Of a stretch of 64,000 nucleotides of DNA, positions 11,857-26,596 are shown one piece after another. The DNA is taken from NCBI RefSeq assembly GCF_907164915.1, contig NC_061869.1, forward strand, positions 41,289,771 through 41,353,770, in the 5' to 3' direction. The DNA is from Impatiens glandulifera. Its lineage: Eukaryota; Streptophyta; Magnoliopsida; Ericales; Balsaminaceae. The first letter of the stretch is position 1. Each line of letters opens with the position of its first letter. A program made the position numbers and the translations under genes. The notes below the pieces were generated by a model that ran no database searches, was not told the origin of the DNA, and saw nothing but the letters and a program-made list of their open reading frames with translations.

Positions 11857-14708
11857 ATCGGTCATCCAGATTCATATCGACTCAAATGATAACGATGATG
11901 ATCCGACTAAATATATCATAAATCAGAATATTATCACTCTTCTAAACAACTTCCTCTTCTGTTTCAGATTTAATTTCATTTTCCCTTTTTTGAACAACAA
12001 AAACCTTTTGTACAAAACCAACCGCAGGTCATTTCTTTTCCTTTCTTCTTCTTATTTGATTTTATATAAGCATATTTTAATTTTTTTAATTCATGTATAC
12101 ATATGGTTTATGTTATTTTGGAAGACATTCATAACTATTTTAGTGATATACACCGCAATAATCGAAACATTTTAACTCGGTTTTATGGATAAACCGAAAG
12201 GTTTCTTCCTATTGGTTGATAGATTGGGTGAATTTGCATTTATTATAATTCGATTATTATCTTTTTTTTATCGATAAATAAAGGGTAATTTTATTTGTTA
12301 TGACCTACCTACATGAATCAGCTCGTTATTATGGATATGATATTCTATTACTACTGGATTTAATTTCTTCCGTGTTACCCCTCCTGCTGAAAATTCATAT
12401 CCATGATCCTACCTTCTTTCAATCAAGTGAATTCTTTAAGATAATAAGATATGGCATTTGTATAATGTTCATACGGGTTTCGACAAATATTTTTTTATTT
12501 TGAATTTTATTTTATTATATTTCAGCAACTATCTAAATCCTTTTTTAGGATGGAAAAGAACAAGAAGTATAATTATTTCTACGTTCGGCTGTCTAAGTTG
12601 CTATTTGTAAGTGCATTTGATTAAATAAACTTTTATTTTAATTTTAGTATTATTTCAAATATATCTATGTTTCATTTGTAGGTAAAGCTTCTAACGGTCC
12701 ATTTAGAAGCATGCATTTATTTCTTCCTTACAGCCCATTATATGGATCCATTTAAAACATGGATGAGAGCTATAGATAGGAACTTTCAAGAAAAAAGATT
12801 AGTTAGAAAATACATTATTTCAGTGTATTTATCCATCACAACCATTACAACGGTTGGATACGAGGATTTACATGCTATAAACCAATAGGAAATGTTATTA
12901 GGCAATATATATATGCTTATTAACATGATCTTAACTGTGTATATACTCGGAAATTTAAGCAATATTTTCGTTCATAACGAAAAAGACGTTGAATACTTTG
13001 TAAGTATTATTGTTTTTTTGTACACTACATTAAATTTTTTATTCTAACTGTTTTCTTATTTATAACAGAGACATATTGTAATGGGTTCGTCTGATTTGGC
13101 GCGTAATAACAATTTGCCCAAATCTCTACATGATAGGATAATGAGGCAGATATGGCATAATTTAAAAATGGTGTTGTTGATGAACAAATTAAAAATCAAC
13201 TTCCAAAATCCATTAGATCCAGCCTTTCAATTGTTCTTTACAATATTCTTATCCGAGAAGTCTATTTATTTGAAGGAGTATCTGACAACCTCGTCTCACA
13301 ATTGGTAAGAACATATTAAATACTTTGAGTTTTTTATGGTGATTTTGTCTAATTAACTAATTATATGTTTTTTTTATCATAAATCAGGTTTGTAAGATGA
13401 AAATAGAATTTTTTCCAACAAATGAATATGTAATAAATCACTACGGTTCATCATATATGTATGTTTTGATTGATGGATGGATGGTAAGTATGAAAATTAA
13501 TAACTCAATTTTATTATTCATATTTTTAAACTAAATTATAATTGTATTTTTTCAGGATCTTTTTGACATTGAGGAAAATCTGGAGAGAAATTTAGGGACT
13601 AGTAAAATTTGTGGTGAGATCAATATGGTATGTTTGAGATTGCATTATATAGTTACGAAGACAACGAAGTCCACCAAATCATTGCTAATACACGGGTCTA
13701 AATTTTTCGACATAATTAAGGCTAATATCGGTGATGGCCCAATAATACTTAACAATCAAATAAAGGTTAGTTTCATAAATTATATTATAATTTATACTGT
13801 TTTTGGCGAACTTCTAAAATATGTAATTTTTTTTGTATCAGCATTTAAGAGGAACAAATGTGGCAGCATAAACAAAATTGAGGAAAAGTTAGACTGCAGA
13901 CGTTGGGAGTTGCCTCTTCCGGTCTACTTTGCTGCAGAAAGAAGATTTGTGCCTTTAGTTTATAAATTACTTTGAGAAAATGGTGATCCAGATCAAGCAG
14001 ATTCTAATGGTAGAACATCTTTGGTCAGTTTTTGATTTTATTAAAATTATTATTGATAAATCTTTTAAATAATCACTAACTTAAATATGTTTGATTTGTA
14101 ATAATAACATTTTGCAGCAGCCAAGGCAAATGTTATTATGGTAAAGATTTTGTTAAAATACAATGCCTATCCTAACTTCAGAGATATCAATTATACCAAA
14201 TTCTTTATTAATGTTTGTTTTTAAATTTTATTAATTGATATAGTTTTTTTTAAAAACTATTATAGATGTTGATGGTATAGTTCCGCTTTGGATAACATTG
14301 AAGACAATTTCTTATGAGTGTATTGAAACACTAGAAAGAAATTGTGGAGATTTATGCCAAGGAGATATGGCTCGTTTCGTTTTAGATGCAGTTCAAAGGG
14401 ATAATGGAGAGACGATACTAAGTAAAGTTGTATACTATAGTGGAGATCTAACACTCTATGACAAAAGTGGAGACACGCCTCTTCACGTTGCTATTAAAAA
14501 AGGAAATTGCAGCGTTGTTAGGTATTTAATGAATCAAGGGGCAGATGTTCACGCCTTAGAGAACCAAAGACTGAGTTGTATTAGTTTAGCTAATCAACTC
14601 AATGACAAAGGCATCCTAAACATTTGTCGTGGTAAATTTGAAGCATGGCCTAAAGACGAGCCTAGAGCTGAAAATGAAAGCACATCGTCGCTTGTGGAAC
14701 AGAGCTAA
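11762..14708 (+). pseudogene. AKT1-like: AKT1-like Shaker K+ channel, copy 1 (degenerate)
   Basis: Exon-sized blocks with GT-AG borders line up with plant inward-rectifying AKT1 channels. In order: acidic N-terminus to YKTNR (donor at 12028); S1-S4 region about 12103-12500; RMEKNKKYNYFYVRLSKLLF at 12543-12602; S5/pore/S6 about 12682-13000 (TTVGYED, LHAINQ, ILGN); linker LPKSLHDRIMRQ about 13070-13303; cyclic-nucleotide-fold pieces about 13389-13482 and 13558-13765 (KANIGDGPIILNN); ankyrin repeats about 13842-14708 (SGDTPLHVAIKKGN, YLMNQGADVHALEN). AKT1 proteins take up K+ at the plasma membrane. Lesions: pore GYGD changed to GYED, TAG after LHAINQ, TAA in ETF*LGF, a frameshift after FAFII, stops in the ankyrin linker, the exon 2 acceptor AG lost (ATACAT), and an ankyrin exon acceptor lost (ATAACATTTT). 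The last 136 codons (14298-14708) remain open. No KHA domain follows. Confidence 0.85.
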
Positions 14709-15249
14709 TCGATTAAAGGATATGTGAAAGAGTATATTATGTCTTTTATGTGTTTTGTATTATTTTATTTAATCTGTGAGTATGAGTTTGAATTTATTGA
14801 AATGGAAGAAACAACTATTTGAATGTGTGGTATTGTATGTTTGAGTCTATGGTTATATTGAGTTCATATATATTTGAGGTTGTGTGTTTGAGTCTAATAT
14901 TGTTAGAACTACTGCATTATTCTAAGTTGCACGTCTTTTGTCTTCGGTACATGAAATCTGAACTTATGATCCAATTGTATCAATTCTGGTAACAATTGTC
15001 AAATTTTGCCTAATTTTGTTTTTCGATTTCTTGATCTATTGCTGCTATTAAAATACCATATAGATCACAATAGAAAGAAAACACCAATACGATTGTCAGA
15101 TTTTGTATGGAAAATGAGAATTAGGTAAAATGACCATTAATCTAAACCTAATTGATAAACAATAAGAGAGATTAATGCTACTTGATAAATAATAAGAGAC
15201 CTAAAATGTCCAATCAAGAAATCCCTAGAACAGAGAACTAAGAGACCTC
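14709..15249 (+). other. 3' flank of AKT1-like copy 1
   Basis: Non-coding tail shared with 26153-26596 and 61672-62200 (landmarks GGAAGAAACAACTATTTGAA, ATATTGAGTTCATATAT, GATCCAATTGTATCAATTCT). It likely holds the ancestral 3' UTR. It runs directly into the Copia element at 15250. Confidence 0.6.
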
Positions 15250-15723
15250 TGATAGAATGTTTATCATTATCCTAATCATGAATATATACTATAATTATAA
15301 CGCATCGGAAGCGTACCTGAAGATGATCCCATTGTAGATCCGGATTGATCTATTCTTGAAAGGAACGGCTAGGTCTTCCAAGACTAAGTATTATCCGTTC
15401 TCTTCTGATACTGACTGGGGAAATCAAAGGACAAGAAAACAGAGGAGAGTTGAGAGAGAGAAGGCGTGTGAGTTCTTATTTGAATCTCCCTCTCCTGTTT
15501 CTTAAATAATACTTGTCTCAGGGACCTAACCCTTGTTGAAGCCATATATTGTTAAAGCCCACAATATAAGAAGGTCCACCATATTATTAATATTTGTTTT
15601 GTCACGTCACCAAATAAACAAATACTAAACGCGTATCTACAATTATTCATTTCATAATCATTAAGCCCATGACTTTAATATAATAATATGTTCTATATAT
15701 ATATTTAAATCCAAAATCCAACA
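15250..15723 (-). repeat. Copia LTR (3' LTR of the minus-strand element)
   Basis: Starts TGATAGAATG and ends CCAAAATCCAACA on the plus strand, with TG/CA termini. Matches 20934-21408 along its length with scattered substitutions. Confidence 0.92.
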
Positions 15724-16117
15724 ATCTCCCATTAGATTTAATATGTATCCGAATGAACACATTATTCTTCAAGATCTCAATTTATCAGTCAATAAAAATA
15801 AAGGGCTTATAACAATCTGGTCCATCAATCATAGCAATATAGGACTAAAGAAGCATTGGTCATATTTATGGCTAAACTAACAATAATCACTGATTCTACT
15901 GCAATCATACGACATAGATCAATTATGAAACATGTAGAGAGAAAATCACATTAATGTGACCTGAATATGTCAATTTTCTCTGGTCCAAACTTAATGAGAT
16001 CGTTATCTTTGAATATAATGTACAAAAGTGTCAAAAATAAACTTTATTTCTGATCAGAAAAGTGCTTTAGAAAACATCGCGCAATTGACAAAAAATTAAT
16101 TGTAGCATACTCTCCCA

Positions 16118-19100
16118 CTATAATGAAGCTTCCTTAAATTGTAACACACTCATACGTGCAGTATGCCCGTAAAATACCATAGGTGTTACACCTTTAGTTA
16201 GGGGGTCTACTAACATAGATTTTGTTTCTAAATGCTCGATGCAAATCTGACCACTTAGTACCATTTCTTTCACACGTAGGAACTTAATGTCAATATGTTT
16301 TGACTTCGACGAACTCCTATTGTTATTGGAATACAAAACAGTTGAATTATTGTCACAAAAAATCTTAATAGGTCTTTCGACCCCCGGAATAATGCGCAGC
16401 CTTGTGACAAAATTCTTTAACCAAATTCCCTGATGTGATGCTTCAAAACATGCCACAAATTCAGCCTCCATAGTAGAGCTGGTAACAAGTGTCTGTTTGG
16501 CACTACGCCAAGAAATGGCTCCTCCAGCCAATGTATAAACGCAGCCAGATGTATATCTCCTACTGTCTGGGCAACCCGCAAAATCGGAGTCAGAATACCC
16601 AACGATCTCCAAATGGTCTGACCTCCTATATGTGAGCATATAATCATTTATTTTCTTTAGGTATCTCATCACCCTTTTAGCTACTTTCCAGTGATCCATT
16701 CCAGGATTATTGAGATGTCTGCCTAACACCCCAACTATGAACGCAATATCTGGACGCGTACATACTTGTGCATACATAAGACTTCCAACTGCAGAAGCAT
16801 ATGGAATCTTTTGCATTCCTGGATGTCTAAACTTGATTTTTGACATTGATTTAAACCGAATTTGTCTCCTTTGGCAACTGGGGTATTTCCTGGTTGTAAT
16901 TCTGCATGCCAAATCATTCAAGCACTTTATCGATATAGCTCCTTTGAGATAACTCAAGAATATACTGAGATCTTTCACGGTATATTTGGATCCCTAATAC
17001 AAAAGATGCTTCACCAAGATCTTTCATTTCAAAGTTATTCGAAAGAAATTTATTATTTTCGTGCAAGAAGCACATATCGTTTGTGGAAAGCAGAATGTCA
17101 TCCACATACAAAACCAAAAAAATAAATTTACTCCCACTAAATTTTTTATAAACACAATCATCAACTACATTCATTTCAAAACCGTATGAAAGAATTATTT
17201 GATGAAATTTGTGATACCACTAGCGAGACGCTTGTTTTAGTCCATAGATAGATTTTCTTAATTTATAAACCATTTGTTTCGGGTCATCGACTTCAAAACT
17301 TTAAGATTGTACCATATAGATTGTTTCATCAATGTCACCATTCAGAAACGTTGTCTTTACATCCATCTGATGAAGCTCCAAATCAAAATGTGCCACTAGA
17401 GCCATGATTGTCCTAAAAGAGTCTTTCGAAGAAACCGAAGAAAAAGTCTCTTTATAATCAATTCCCTTTTTCTGAGTATAACCTTAAGCTACAAGACATG
17501 CTTTATACCTCTCAACATTACCATTAGCATCCCGTTTAGTTTTAAAAATCCATTTACAACCTACGGGTTTTGCACCTTCTAGCAATATGACAAGTTCCCA
17601 AACCTTATTGTCTTGCATTGATTTATACTCATCACGCATTGCTTCGATCTATTTATCCGAATTAGGACCCTTCATGGCATGAAAAAAGTTGATAGGATCA
17701 TCCTCAGTCATTCCACCATTGTCCTCATTTTCTTAAAGAAATGTCACATAATCATTCGGAATGGCATTTCTCCATTCTCTAGGGGATCTACGTAATAACG
17801 TTGGCTCTTGAACAATATGTTCTTGAGTTTCTTGAGTTTGTTCTTCAGCTACAACTTGGTGTTCCCGTTCAATTTGAATGGGTTCCTCAATTGTATCTTG
17901 AAACTATATGGGAGTCGGAATGACTAATCCTTCTTGAGGTGTCAGGTCAATCACTTTGGTGATTTCTTGATCCTCTAAAGAAAAGTCTAAAATTGTATTT
18001 CTTCCCCCAAACTCAACATTCTCAAAGAATGTGGCAGTACCCGTCTCAAAAAATGTTTCTTGATGTGAGATCATAAAACTTATACCCCTTTGACCGTTCC
18101 GAGTAACCAATAAAGTGACTACTCACCGTATGAGATGCAAGCTTTGGTTCATTTGGCATATAACTCCTTGCCTCATCTGGACATCCCCACACCCTAAAAT
18201 GAAGTAAGCTGGGTTTACGCCCAGTCCAGAGTTCATAAGGTGTTTTGATTGTGACCTTAGTCGGTACTCGATTAAGAATGTAGACTGTAGTTTTCAATGC
18301 TTCCCCCCCAAAAAGATTTTGGCAAAGTAGTTTGACATATCATACTTCGAACCATATCTTTTAATGTGCAATTACGTCTCTCTACAACACCATTCATGCT
18401 AGGAGAACCCGACATGGTGTATTGAGGGACTATTCCACACTCTTTAAGGAAGTCAGCAAAAGGGCCTGGACATTGTTCACCCGATCCATCATTTCTACCG
18501 TAATATTCACCTCCACGGTCAGATCTGATGATCTTAATGCGTTTGTTGAGTTGATTTTCAACTTCAACTTTAAATGCTTTGAACATGTCTACTGTCTCAG
18601 ATTTTTCCCTTATGAGGTAAAGATAGCCATATCGAGAATAATCATCTGTGAATGATACAAAGTATTGTTGACCATTCCACGAATGTGTGGAAAATGGCCC
18701 ACAAATGTCTGTATGTACCAACTCTAAGACTTCTGTAGCTCGATAAGCACCTGTCCTCTTCACTTTGGTCTGTTTACCTTTAATGTAGTTAACACAAACC
18801 TCAATATCCAAAAAATTTATGGAATCAAGGATTCCATCCTTAATGAGTCTTTCAACTCGATTTTTCGAAATATGACCTAAACGTTTGTGCCATAATAAAC
18901 TTGAATTATTTAATTTTCTATTAGTACCTCTCGTTTGTACATTTAGGGTTTCATGATATGCAGTTAAAGTGTCAAGCATGTATAAAATGTCATTCAACAT
19001 AAAAGTACCAAAACCAACCAAATTTGAATTCAAAGACAATGTAACTTCATTATTTCCAAACGAACAATAATAACTGAATTTGTCCAAATAAGAAACAGAA

Positions 19101-20197
19101 ACCAAATTCCGTCTAAATGACGGTATAATAAAAGTGTCTTTTAATTCAAGAAAATGCCCAGTACTTAGCAACAATTTAAAATTTCCAACTGCTTCCACTT
19201 CGACCGATTCCCCATTTCCAAAGTAAATGCGTCTTTCAGCATCAATTGGGCTTCGGTGGCTTAGGCAACCCTGCATTGAAACAATGATGTTAGTAGTTGA
19301 ACCAGAGTCTAACCACCAAGTATTTCGAGTCACTGAAGCTAGATTAACTTCAGAACAAACCAAAGTAAGAACAGTACCTTTCTTCACGCACCAATTGTGA
19401 TAGCTGGCACAATCCTTCTTTTCATGTCCAGTATTCTTGCAAAAGAAGCAAGATTTCTCCATAGGACGAGCCTGAGGAGCTGGGACTAGAGCCTTAACAG
19501 TCTCAATCTTCACGGCCTTAAACTTTCTTTTATTGCCGCCGACATATTTCGAGGTTCCAATCATATGTACCTCCTCAGTCCTTTTGTGCTTCATTCTTTA
19601 TTCCTCTTCAACACAGCGAGAAATGAGTTCATCAAGAGTCCATTTCTCATTTTGACAGTTATAACTAACTTTGAACTGATCGTATTGAGCAGGAAGTGAG
19701 AGCAGAACCAATAGGACTAACATGTCCTCTGAAAGGTCTAACTTGAGTGCTCTTAGTTTTGAAGCGACATTGGACATATTAAGGATGTACTCCCTTATGT
19801 TCCCCTTCCCAAGATACCTCATGGTAATGAGTGACTTAAGAAAAGTACTCATTTCCGCCTTATCGCTTTTAGTAAAGCGTTTTTCTATCTCAATGAGAAA
19901 TTCTTCAGCCTTAGTGATATCATCAGATATCGTACCCCAAAATATTTCTGGAATGCTTTTCTTTATGATCATCAGACTTAAAAGATTAGACCTTTCCCAC
20001 TTCTCAAACATCTACCTTTGATCAACAGTTCTTACATCCGTAAGAGGAGCGAGTTGGTCTATCCTTAATGCTAAGTCCAGATCCATACAGCCCAAATGAA
20101 TCAAAATTGATTCTTTCCAGTTCTTAAAGTTGTCCCCCGATAAAATGGGGACTGAATAGTTAGCAGATATCAAAGAACCAGTTCCTGAAGTTAACAA
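16118..20197 (-). pseudogene. Copia gag-pol polyprotein (interrupted)
   Basis: Read on the minus strand. Gag starts at 20197 (YSVPILSGDNFKNWKESI), with a TAG after TVDQR, then 20011-19598 (FEKWERSNLLSLMIIKKSIP). A TAA precedes 19594-18272, which has the zinc knuckle CFFCKNTGHEKKDC, protease motif WWLDSGSTT, GAG-pre-integrase LLWHKRLGHIS, and integrase catalytic blocks HTDICGPF, FTDDYSRYGY, SDRGGEY and ERRN. A frameshift leads to 18297-18046 (integrase end, ELWTGRKPSL). The first part of reverse transcriptase (17900-17175) is broken by stops. The RT core LVLYVDDILL is at 17174-16914 and RNase H (VGYSDSDFAGC, TSSTMEAEFVA, SKHIDIKFLRVKE) at 16978-16118. About five lesions mean it cannot make a full polyprotein. 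Confidence 0.93.
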
Positions 20198-20919
20198 AAA
20201 ATATAAACACTCACATTATTATAAATATTTAAATAATAAACAAATTATGGTTAACCTCATCGCAAGATACCAAACACAGCATTTAAACCAAATATTTGGA
20301 TAATAATTTTAATTGTAAGCGGTACTCTTGTTGCAATAATAAAATCTTGACAATAAATTCTGTAAAACTAATAAATTTATCTTTAGATAAAAGTATAATC
20401 CACGTGAAAACTTTATAACTGTCACAAATTTATTACCACGAGTATGTTCATATTTCTGCCAAGTATTGATCAACCTTTGGGTTAATCAATAAACGAATGA
20501 AATAAAAAAAAATACAACCATCCTTAAGAATTTAAATAAAACAATTACGAAATAGAGGTCACTTTGGTGACATCTGAAGATGAAATTATTTTATTTAAAT
20601 GGAATAAATATTAGATTATTAATATTATTATCTAATTTAATAAAACAGATTATAGTAATTCATTTCTTAGCCGTTAATATTATTTAATATAATATAAATT
20701 CTTTATTAATGATAATAAAAAATAAATATTATATTATCAATTCTTTATTTATTTAATTTTCTTCATAGAGAATATTATTTCCTTATTTATCTTTTAGTTT
20801 AATAGTAATGATAATAAAAATAAAATAATATATTTTATTTATTATTAATTAAAAAAAAATTAAACCAATCCAGATTCAAATACGATTATTATAAAAATTA
20901 TCGATTCATAAATAGGATT

Positions 20920-20931
20920 GCTCTGATACCA
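20920..20931 (-). other. Primer-binding site for tRNA-iMet
   Basis: GCTCTGATACCA on the plus strand equals the 3' end of initiator tRNA-Met plus CCA. On the minus strand it reads TGGTATCAGAGC, the standard Copia primer-binding site, two bases from the 5' LTR. Confidence 0.9.
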
Positions 20932-20933
20932 AC

Positions 20934-21408
20934 TAATAGAATGTTTATCATTATCATAATCATAAATATAGACTATAATTATAACGCAGCGGAAGCGTAC
21001 CTGAAGATTATCTCATTGTAGATCCGAATTGATCTGTTAATGAAAGGAACGACTAGGTCTTCCAATACTAAGTATTATCCATTCTCCTCTGATATTGACG
21101 GGGGAAATCAAAGGACAAGAAAACGAAGGAGAGTTGAGAGAGAGAAGGCGTGAGAGTTCTTCTTTGAATCTCCCTCTCCTGTTTCTTAAATAATGCTTGT
21201 CTCAGGGACCTAACCCTAGTTGAAGCCCATATATTGTTAAAGCCCACAATATAAGAAGGCCCACCATATTATTAATACTTGTTTTGTCACGTCACCAAAT
21301 AAATAAATACTAAACGGGTATCTATAATTATTCATTTCATAATCATTAAGCCCATGACTTTAATCTAATAATATGTTCTACATATATATTTAAATCCAAA
21401 ATCCAACA
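20934..21408 (-). repeat. Copia LTR (5' LTR of the minus-strand element)
   Basis: Begins TAATAGAATG where the other LTR has TGATAGAATG (terminal G to A) and ends CCAAAATCCAACA. Direct repeat of 15250-15723. Confidence 0.92.
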
Positions 21409-21448
21409 ATTGATTATAAATAGCAATTGATTTGAGGTTGGTTACCAC

Positions 21449-23293
<1,845 letters not shown>

Positions 23294-23305
<12 letters not shown>

Positions 23306-26152
23306 GAGGAATCGGTCATCCAGATTCATACCGACTCAAATGATAACGATGATGATCCGACTAAAGATATCATAAATCAGAATATTACCACTCTTCTAAA
23401 CAACTTCCTCTGCTGTTTCGGATTTAATTTAATTTTCCCTTTTTTGAACAACAACAACCTTTTGTACAAAAACAATCGCAGGTCATTTCTTTTCCTTTCT
23501 TCTTATTTGATTTTATATAAGCATATTTTAATATTTTTAATTCATGTATACAAATGATTTATGTTCTTTTGGAAGACATTTATAACTATTTTAGTGATGT
23601 ACACCGCAATAATTGAAACATTTCAACTCGGTTTTATGGATAAACTGAAAGGTTTCTTCCTATTGGTTGATAGATTGGGTGAATTCACATTTATTATAAA
23701 TTCGATTATTATCTTTTTTTATCGACATCTGAAAGCTAAATTTATTTGGTATGACTTATATGAATTTGCTCGTTATTATATATATGATATCCTATAACTA
23801 CTGGATTTAATTTCTTCTGTGTTACCCCTGCTGCTGAAAATTCATATCCATGATCCTACCTTCTTTCAATCAAGTGGATTCTTTAAGATAATGAGACTAT
23901 GGAGTTTGTATAATGATCATACGGGTTTCGAAAAGTATTTTTTATTTTGAATTTTATTTTATAATATTTCAACAACTAATCTCAATCATTTTTTTAGGAT
24001 GGAAAAAAACCAGAAGTATAATTATTTCTACGTTCGGTTGTCTAAGTTGCTATTTGTAAGTGCATTTGATTCAATAAACTTTTATTTCAATTTTAGTATT
24101 ATTTTAAATATATCTATGTTTCATTCGTAGGTAACGCTTCTAACGGTCCATTTAGAAGCATGCATTTATTTCTCCCTTGCAGCCCATTATATGGATCCAT
24201 TTAAAACATGGATCGGATCTATAGATAGAAACTTTCAAGAAAAAGGTTTAGTTAGAAAATACATTATGTCAGTGTATTTATCTATCACAACCATTACAAC
24301 GGTTGGATACGGGGATTTACATGCTATAAACCAATAGGAAATCTTATTAGGCAGTATATATATGCTTATTAACATGATCTTAATTGTGTATATACTCGGA
24401 AATTTAAGCAATATTTTCGTTCATAACGAAAAAGACGTTGAATAATTTGTAAGTATTACTGTTTTTTGTACACTACATTAAATTTTTTATTTTAACTGTT
24501 TTCGTATTTATAACAGAGACATATTGTAATGGGTTCGTCTGATTTGGCGCGTAATAATAATTTTCCCAAATCTCTACATGATAGGATAATGAGGCAAGTA
24601 TGGCACAACTTTAAAAATGGTGTTGTTGATGAACAAATGAAAAATCAGCTTCCAAAATCTATTAGATCCAGCCTTTCAACTTTTCTTTACAATAATCTTA
24701 TCCGGGAAGTCTATTTATTTGAAGGAGTATCTGATAACCTCGTCTCACAATTGGTAAGAACATATTAAATACTTTGAGTTTTTTATGGTGATTTTGTCTA
24801 ATTAACTAATCATAAGTTTTTTTTTATCATAAATTAGGTTTGTAAGATGAAAATAGAAATTTTTCCAACAAATGAATATGTAATAAATCACTACGGTTCA
24901 TCATATATGTATGTTTTGATTGATGGAGGGATGATAAGTATGAAATAACTCAATTCTATTATTCATATTTTCTAACTAAATTATAATTGTAATTTTTCAG
25001 GATCTTTTTGACATTGTGGATAATCTGGAGAGAGAAATTTAGGGGCTGGTAAAATTTGTGGTGAGATCAATATGGTATGTTCGAGGTTGCATTACATAGT
25101 TGCTAAGACAACGGAGTCCACCAAACTATTGCTAATACACATGTCTAAATTTTTCGACATAATTAAGACTAATATCTGTGATGGCCCAATAATACTTAAC
25201 AATCTGATCAAGGTTAGTTTCATAAATTATATTATAATTTATACTATTTTTGAAGAACTACTAAAATATGTATTTTTTTATCAGCATTTAAGAGAAACAA
25301 ATGTGGCAGCATCAAACAAAATTGGGGAAAAGTTAGACTGCAGACATTTGGAGTTGCCTCTTCGGTCTACTTTACTGCCGATAGAGGATTTGTGACTTTA
25401 GTTTATAAATTACTTCGAGAAAATGGTGATCCACATCAAGCAGATTCTAATAGTAGAACAACTTTGGTAAGTTTTTTATTTTATTAAACTTATTATTGAT
25501 AAATTTTTTAAATAATCACTAACTTAAATATGTTTGATTTGTATTAATAGCATTTTGCAGCAGCCAAGGTAAATGTTATTATGGTAAAGATTTTGTTAAA
25601 ATACAATGCCTATCCTAACTTCAGAGGTACCAATTATACAAAATTCTTTATTAATGTATGTTTTTAAATTTTATGAATTGATATAGTTTTTTTTACAAAA
25701 CTATTATAGATGTTGATGGTATAGTTCCGCTTTGGAATGCATTGACGACAATTTATTATGAGTGTATTGAAGTATTGGAAAGAAATTGTGGAGATTTATG
25801 CCAAGGAGATATGGCTCGTTTCGTTTTTTATGCGGTTCAAAGGGATAATGGAGAGACGATGCTAATTAAAGTTGTATACTATGGTGGAGATCTAACACTC
25901 TATGACGAAAGTGGAGACACGCCTCTTCAAGTTGCTATTAGAAAAAGAAATTGCAGCATTGTTAGGTATTTAATGAATCAAGGGGCATATATTCACGCCT
26001 TAGACAATCAGGGACTGAGTTGTATTAGTTTAGCTAATCAACTCAATGACAAAGGAATCCTAAACATTTGTCGTGGTAAATTTGAAACATGGCCTAAAGA
26101 CGAGCCTAGAGCTGGAAATGAAAGCATATCGTCGCTTGCGGAACAGAGCTAA
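23294..26152 (+). pseudogene. AKT1-like: AKT1-like Shaker K+ channel, copy 2 (degenerate)
   Basis: Same exon blocks as copy 1: acidic N-terminus (GAGGAGGATGAGGAGGAATC) then SVIQIHI; S1-S3 (FWKTFITILVMYTAIIETFQ, YDLYEFARYYIYDIL then TAA); MEKNQKYNYFYVRLSKLLF about 24000-24056; pore/S6 about 24131-24447 with an intact TTVGYGD filter but TAG after LHAINQ (shared with copy 1) and a second stop in the codon before VE*F; linker with PKSLHDRIMRQVWHNF and LPKSIRSSLSTFLYNNL at 24517-24753; cyclic-nucleotide fold to about 25210 with an extra base in GAGAGAGAAATTTAGG; ankyrin exons to 26152 (SGDTPLQVAIRKRN). The exon 2 acceptor is ATACAA, not AG. The S4 equivalent (FKIMRLWSLYNDHTGFEK) lacks the regular basic residues of a voltage sensor. 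It is nearer to copy 1 than to copy 3. Confidence 0.85.
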
Positions 26153-26596
26153 TCGATTATAGGAAATGTGAAAGAGTATATTCTGTCTTTTATATGTTTT
26201 GTATGATTTTATTTAATCTGTGAGTATGAGTATGAACTTATTTAAATGGAAGAAACAACTATTTGAATGAGTGGTATTGTATGTTTGAGTCTATGGTTAT
26301 ATTGAGTTCATATATGTTTGAGGTTGTATGTTTGAGTCTAATATTGTTAGAACTACTGCATTATTCTTGGTTGAACGTCTTTTATCTTTGGTACTTGAAA
26401 TCTGATCTTATGATCCAATTGTATCAATTCTGGTAACAATTGTCAAATTTTTCCTAATTTTGTTTTTATTGGCTGCTATTACAATAACATATAGATCACA
26501 ATAGAAAGAGAACACTAATACAATTGTCAGATTTTGTATGAAAAATAAGAATTATGTAAAAAGGCCATTAATCTAAAGCTATTTGATAAACAATAA
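26153..26596 (+). other. 3' flank of AKT1-like copy 2
   Basis: Shares landmarks with the tails at 14709 and 61669 and ends in TTGATAAACAATAA, where the PIF/Harbinger-like element is inserted. Confidence 0.6.

Larger units (their letters stand above)
15250..21408 (-). mobile_element. Ty1/Copia LTR retrotransposon, full length but decayed
   Basis: About 6.16 kb on the minus strand. LTRs of 474 and 475 bp (15250-15723 and 20934-21408) flank gag and pol. Seen from the minus strand, the LTR runs TGTTGGATTT...CATTCTATCA. A primer-binding site for tRNA-iMet lies two bases inside the 5' LTR, and a purine-rich AATGGGAGAT abuts the 3' LTR at about 15724-15733. The gene order gag, zinc knuckle, protease, integrase, RT, RNase H is that of Copia. 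The flanks (ACCTC left, ATTGA right) do not form a 5-bp target duplication, although both belong to the B-unit tail sequence. The LTRs differ at a few dozen sites, so this is not a recent insertion. Confidence 0.93.

Noticed and set aside
11601..11921. Open frames made of Tyr-Ile, poly-Arg, poly-Leu or poly-Ser across the (TA)n/(GGA)n tract
   Set aside because: They are translations of simple repeats. Only the frame reading GAG as Glu joins recognisable channel coding sequence.
11762..14708. Assignment of the channel to the outward-rectifying SKOR/GORK group
   Set aside because: SKOR-type channels also have ankyrin repeats, but the motifs NYFYVRLSKL, LPKSIRSSLS, YLFEGVSDNL and ANIGDGPIILNN fit AKT1 much better.
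16417..16952. Plus-strand and alternative minus-strand ORFs over the Copia RNase H region
   Set aside because: Shadows of the minus-strand pol frame, which carries the family motifs.
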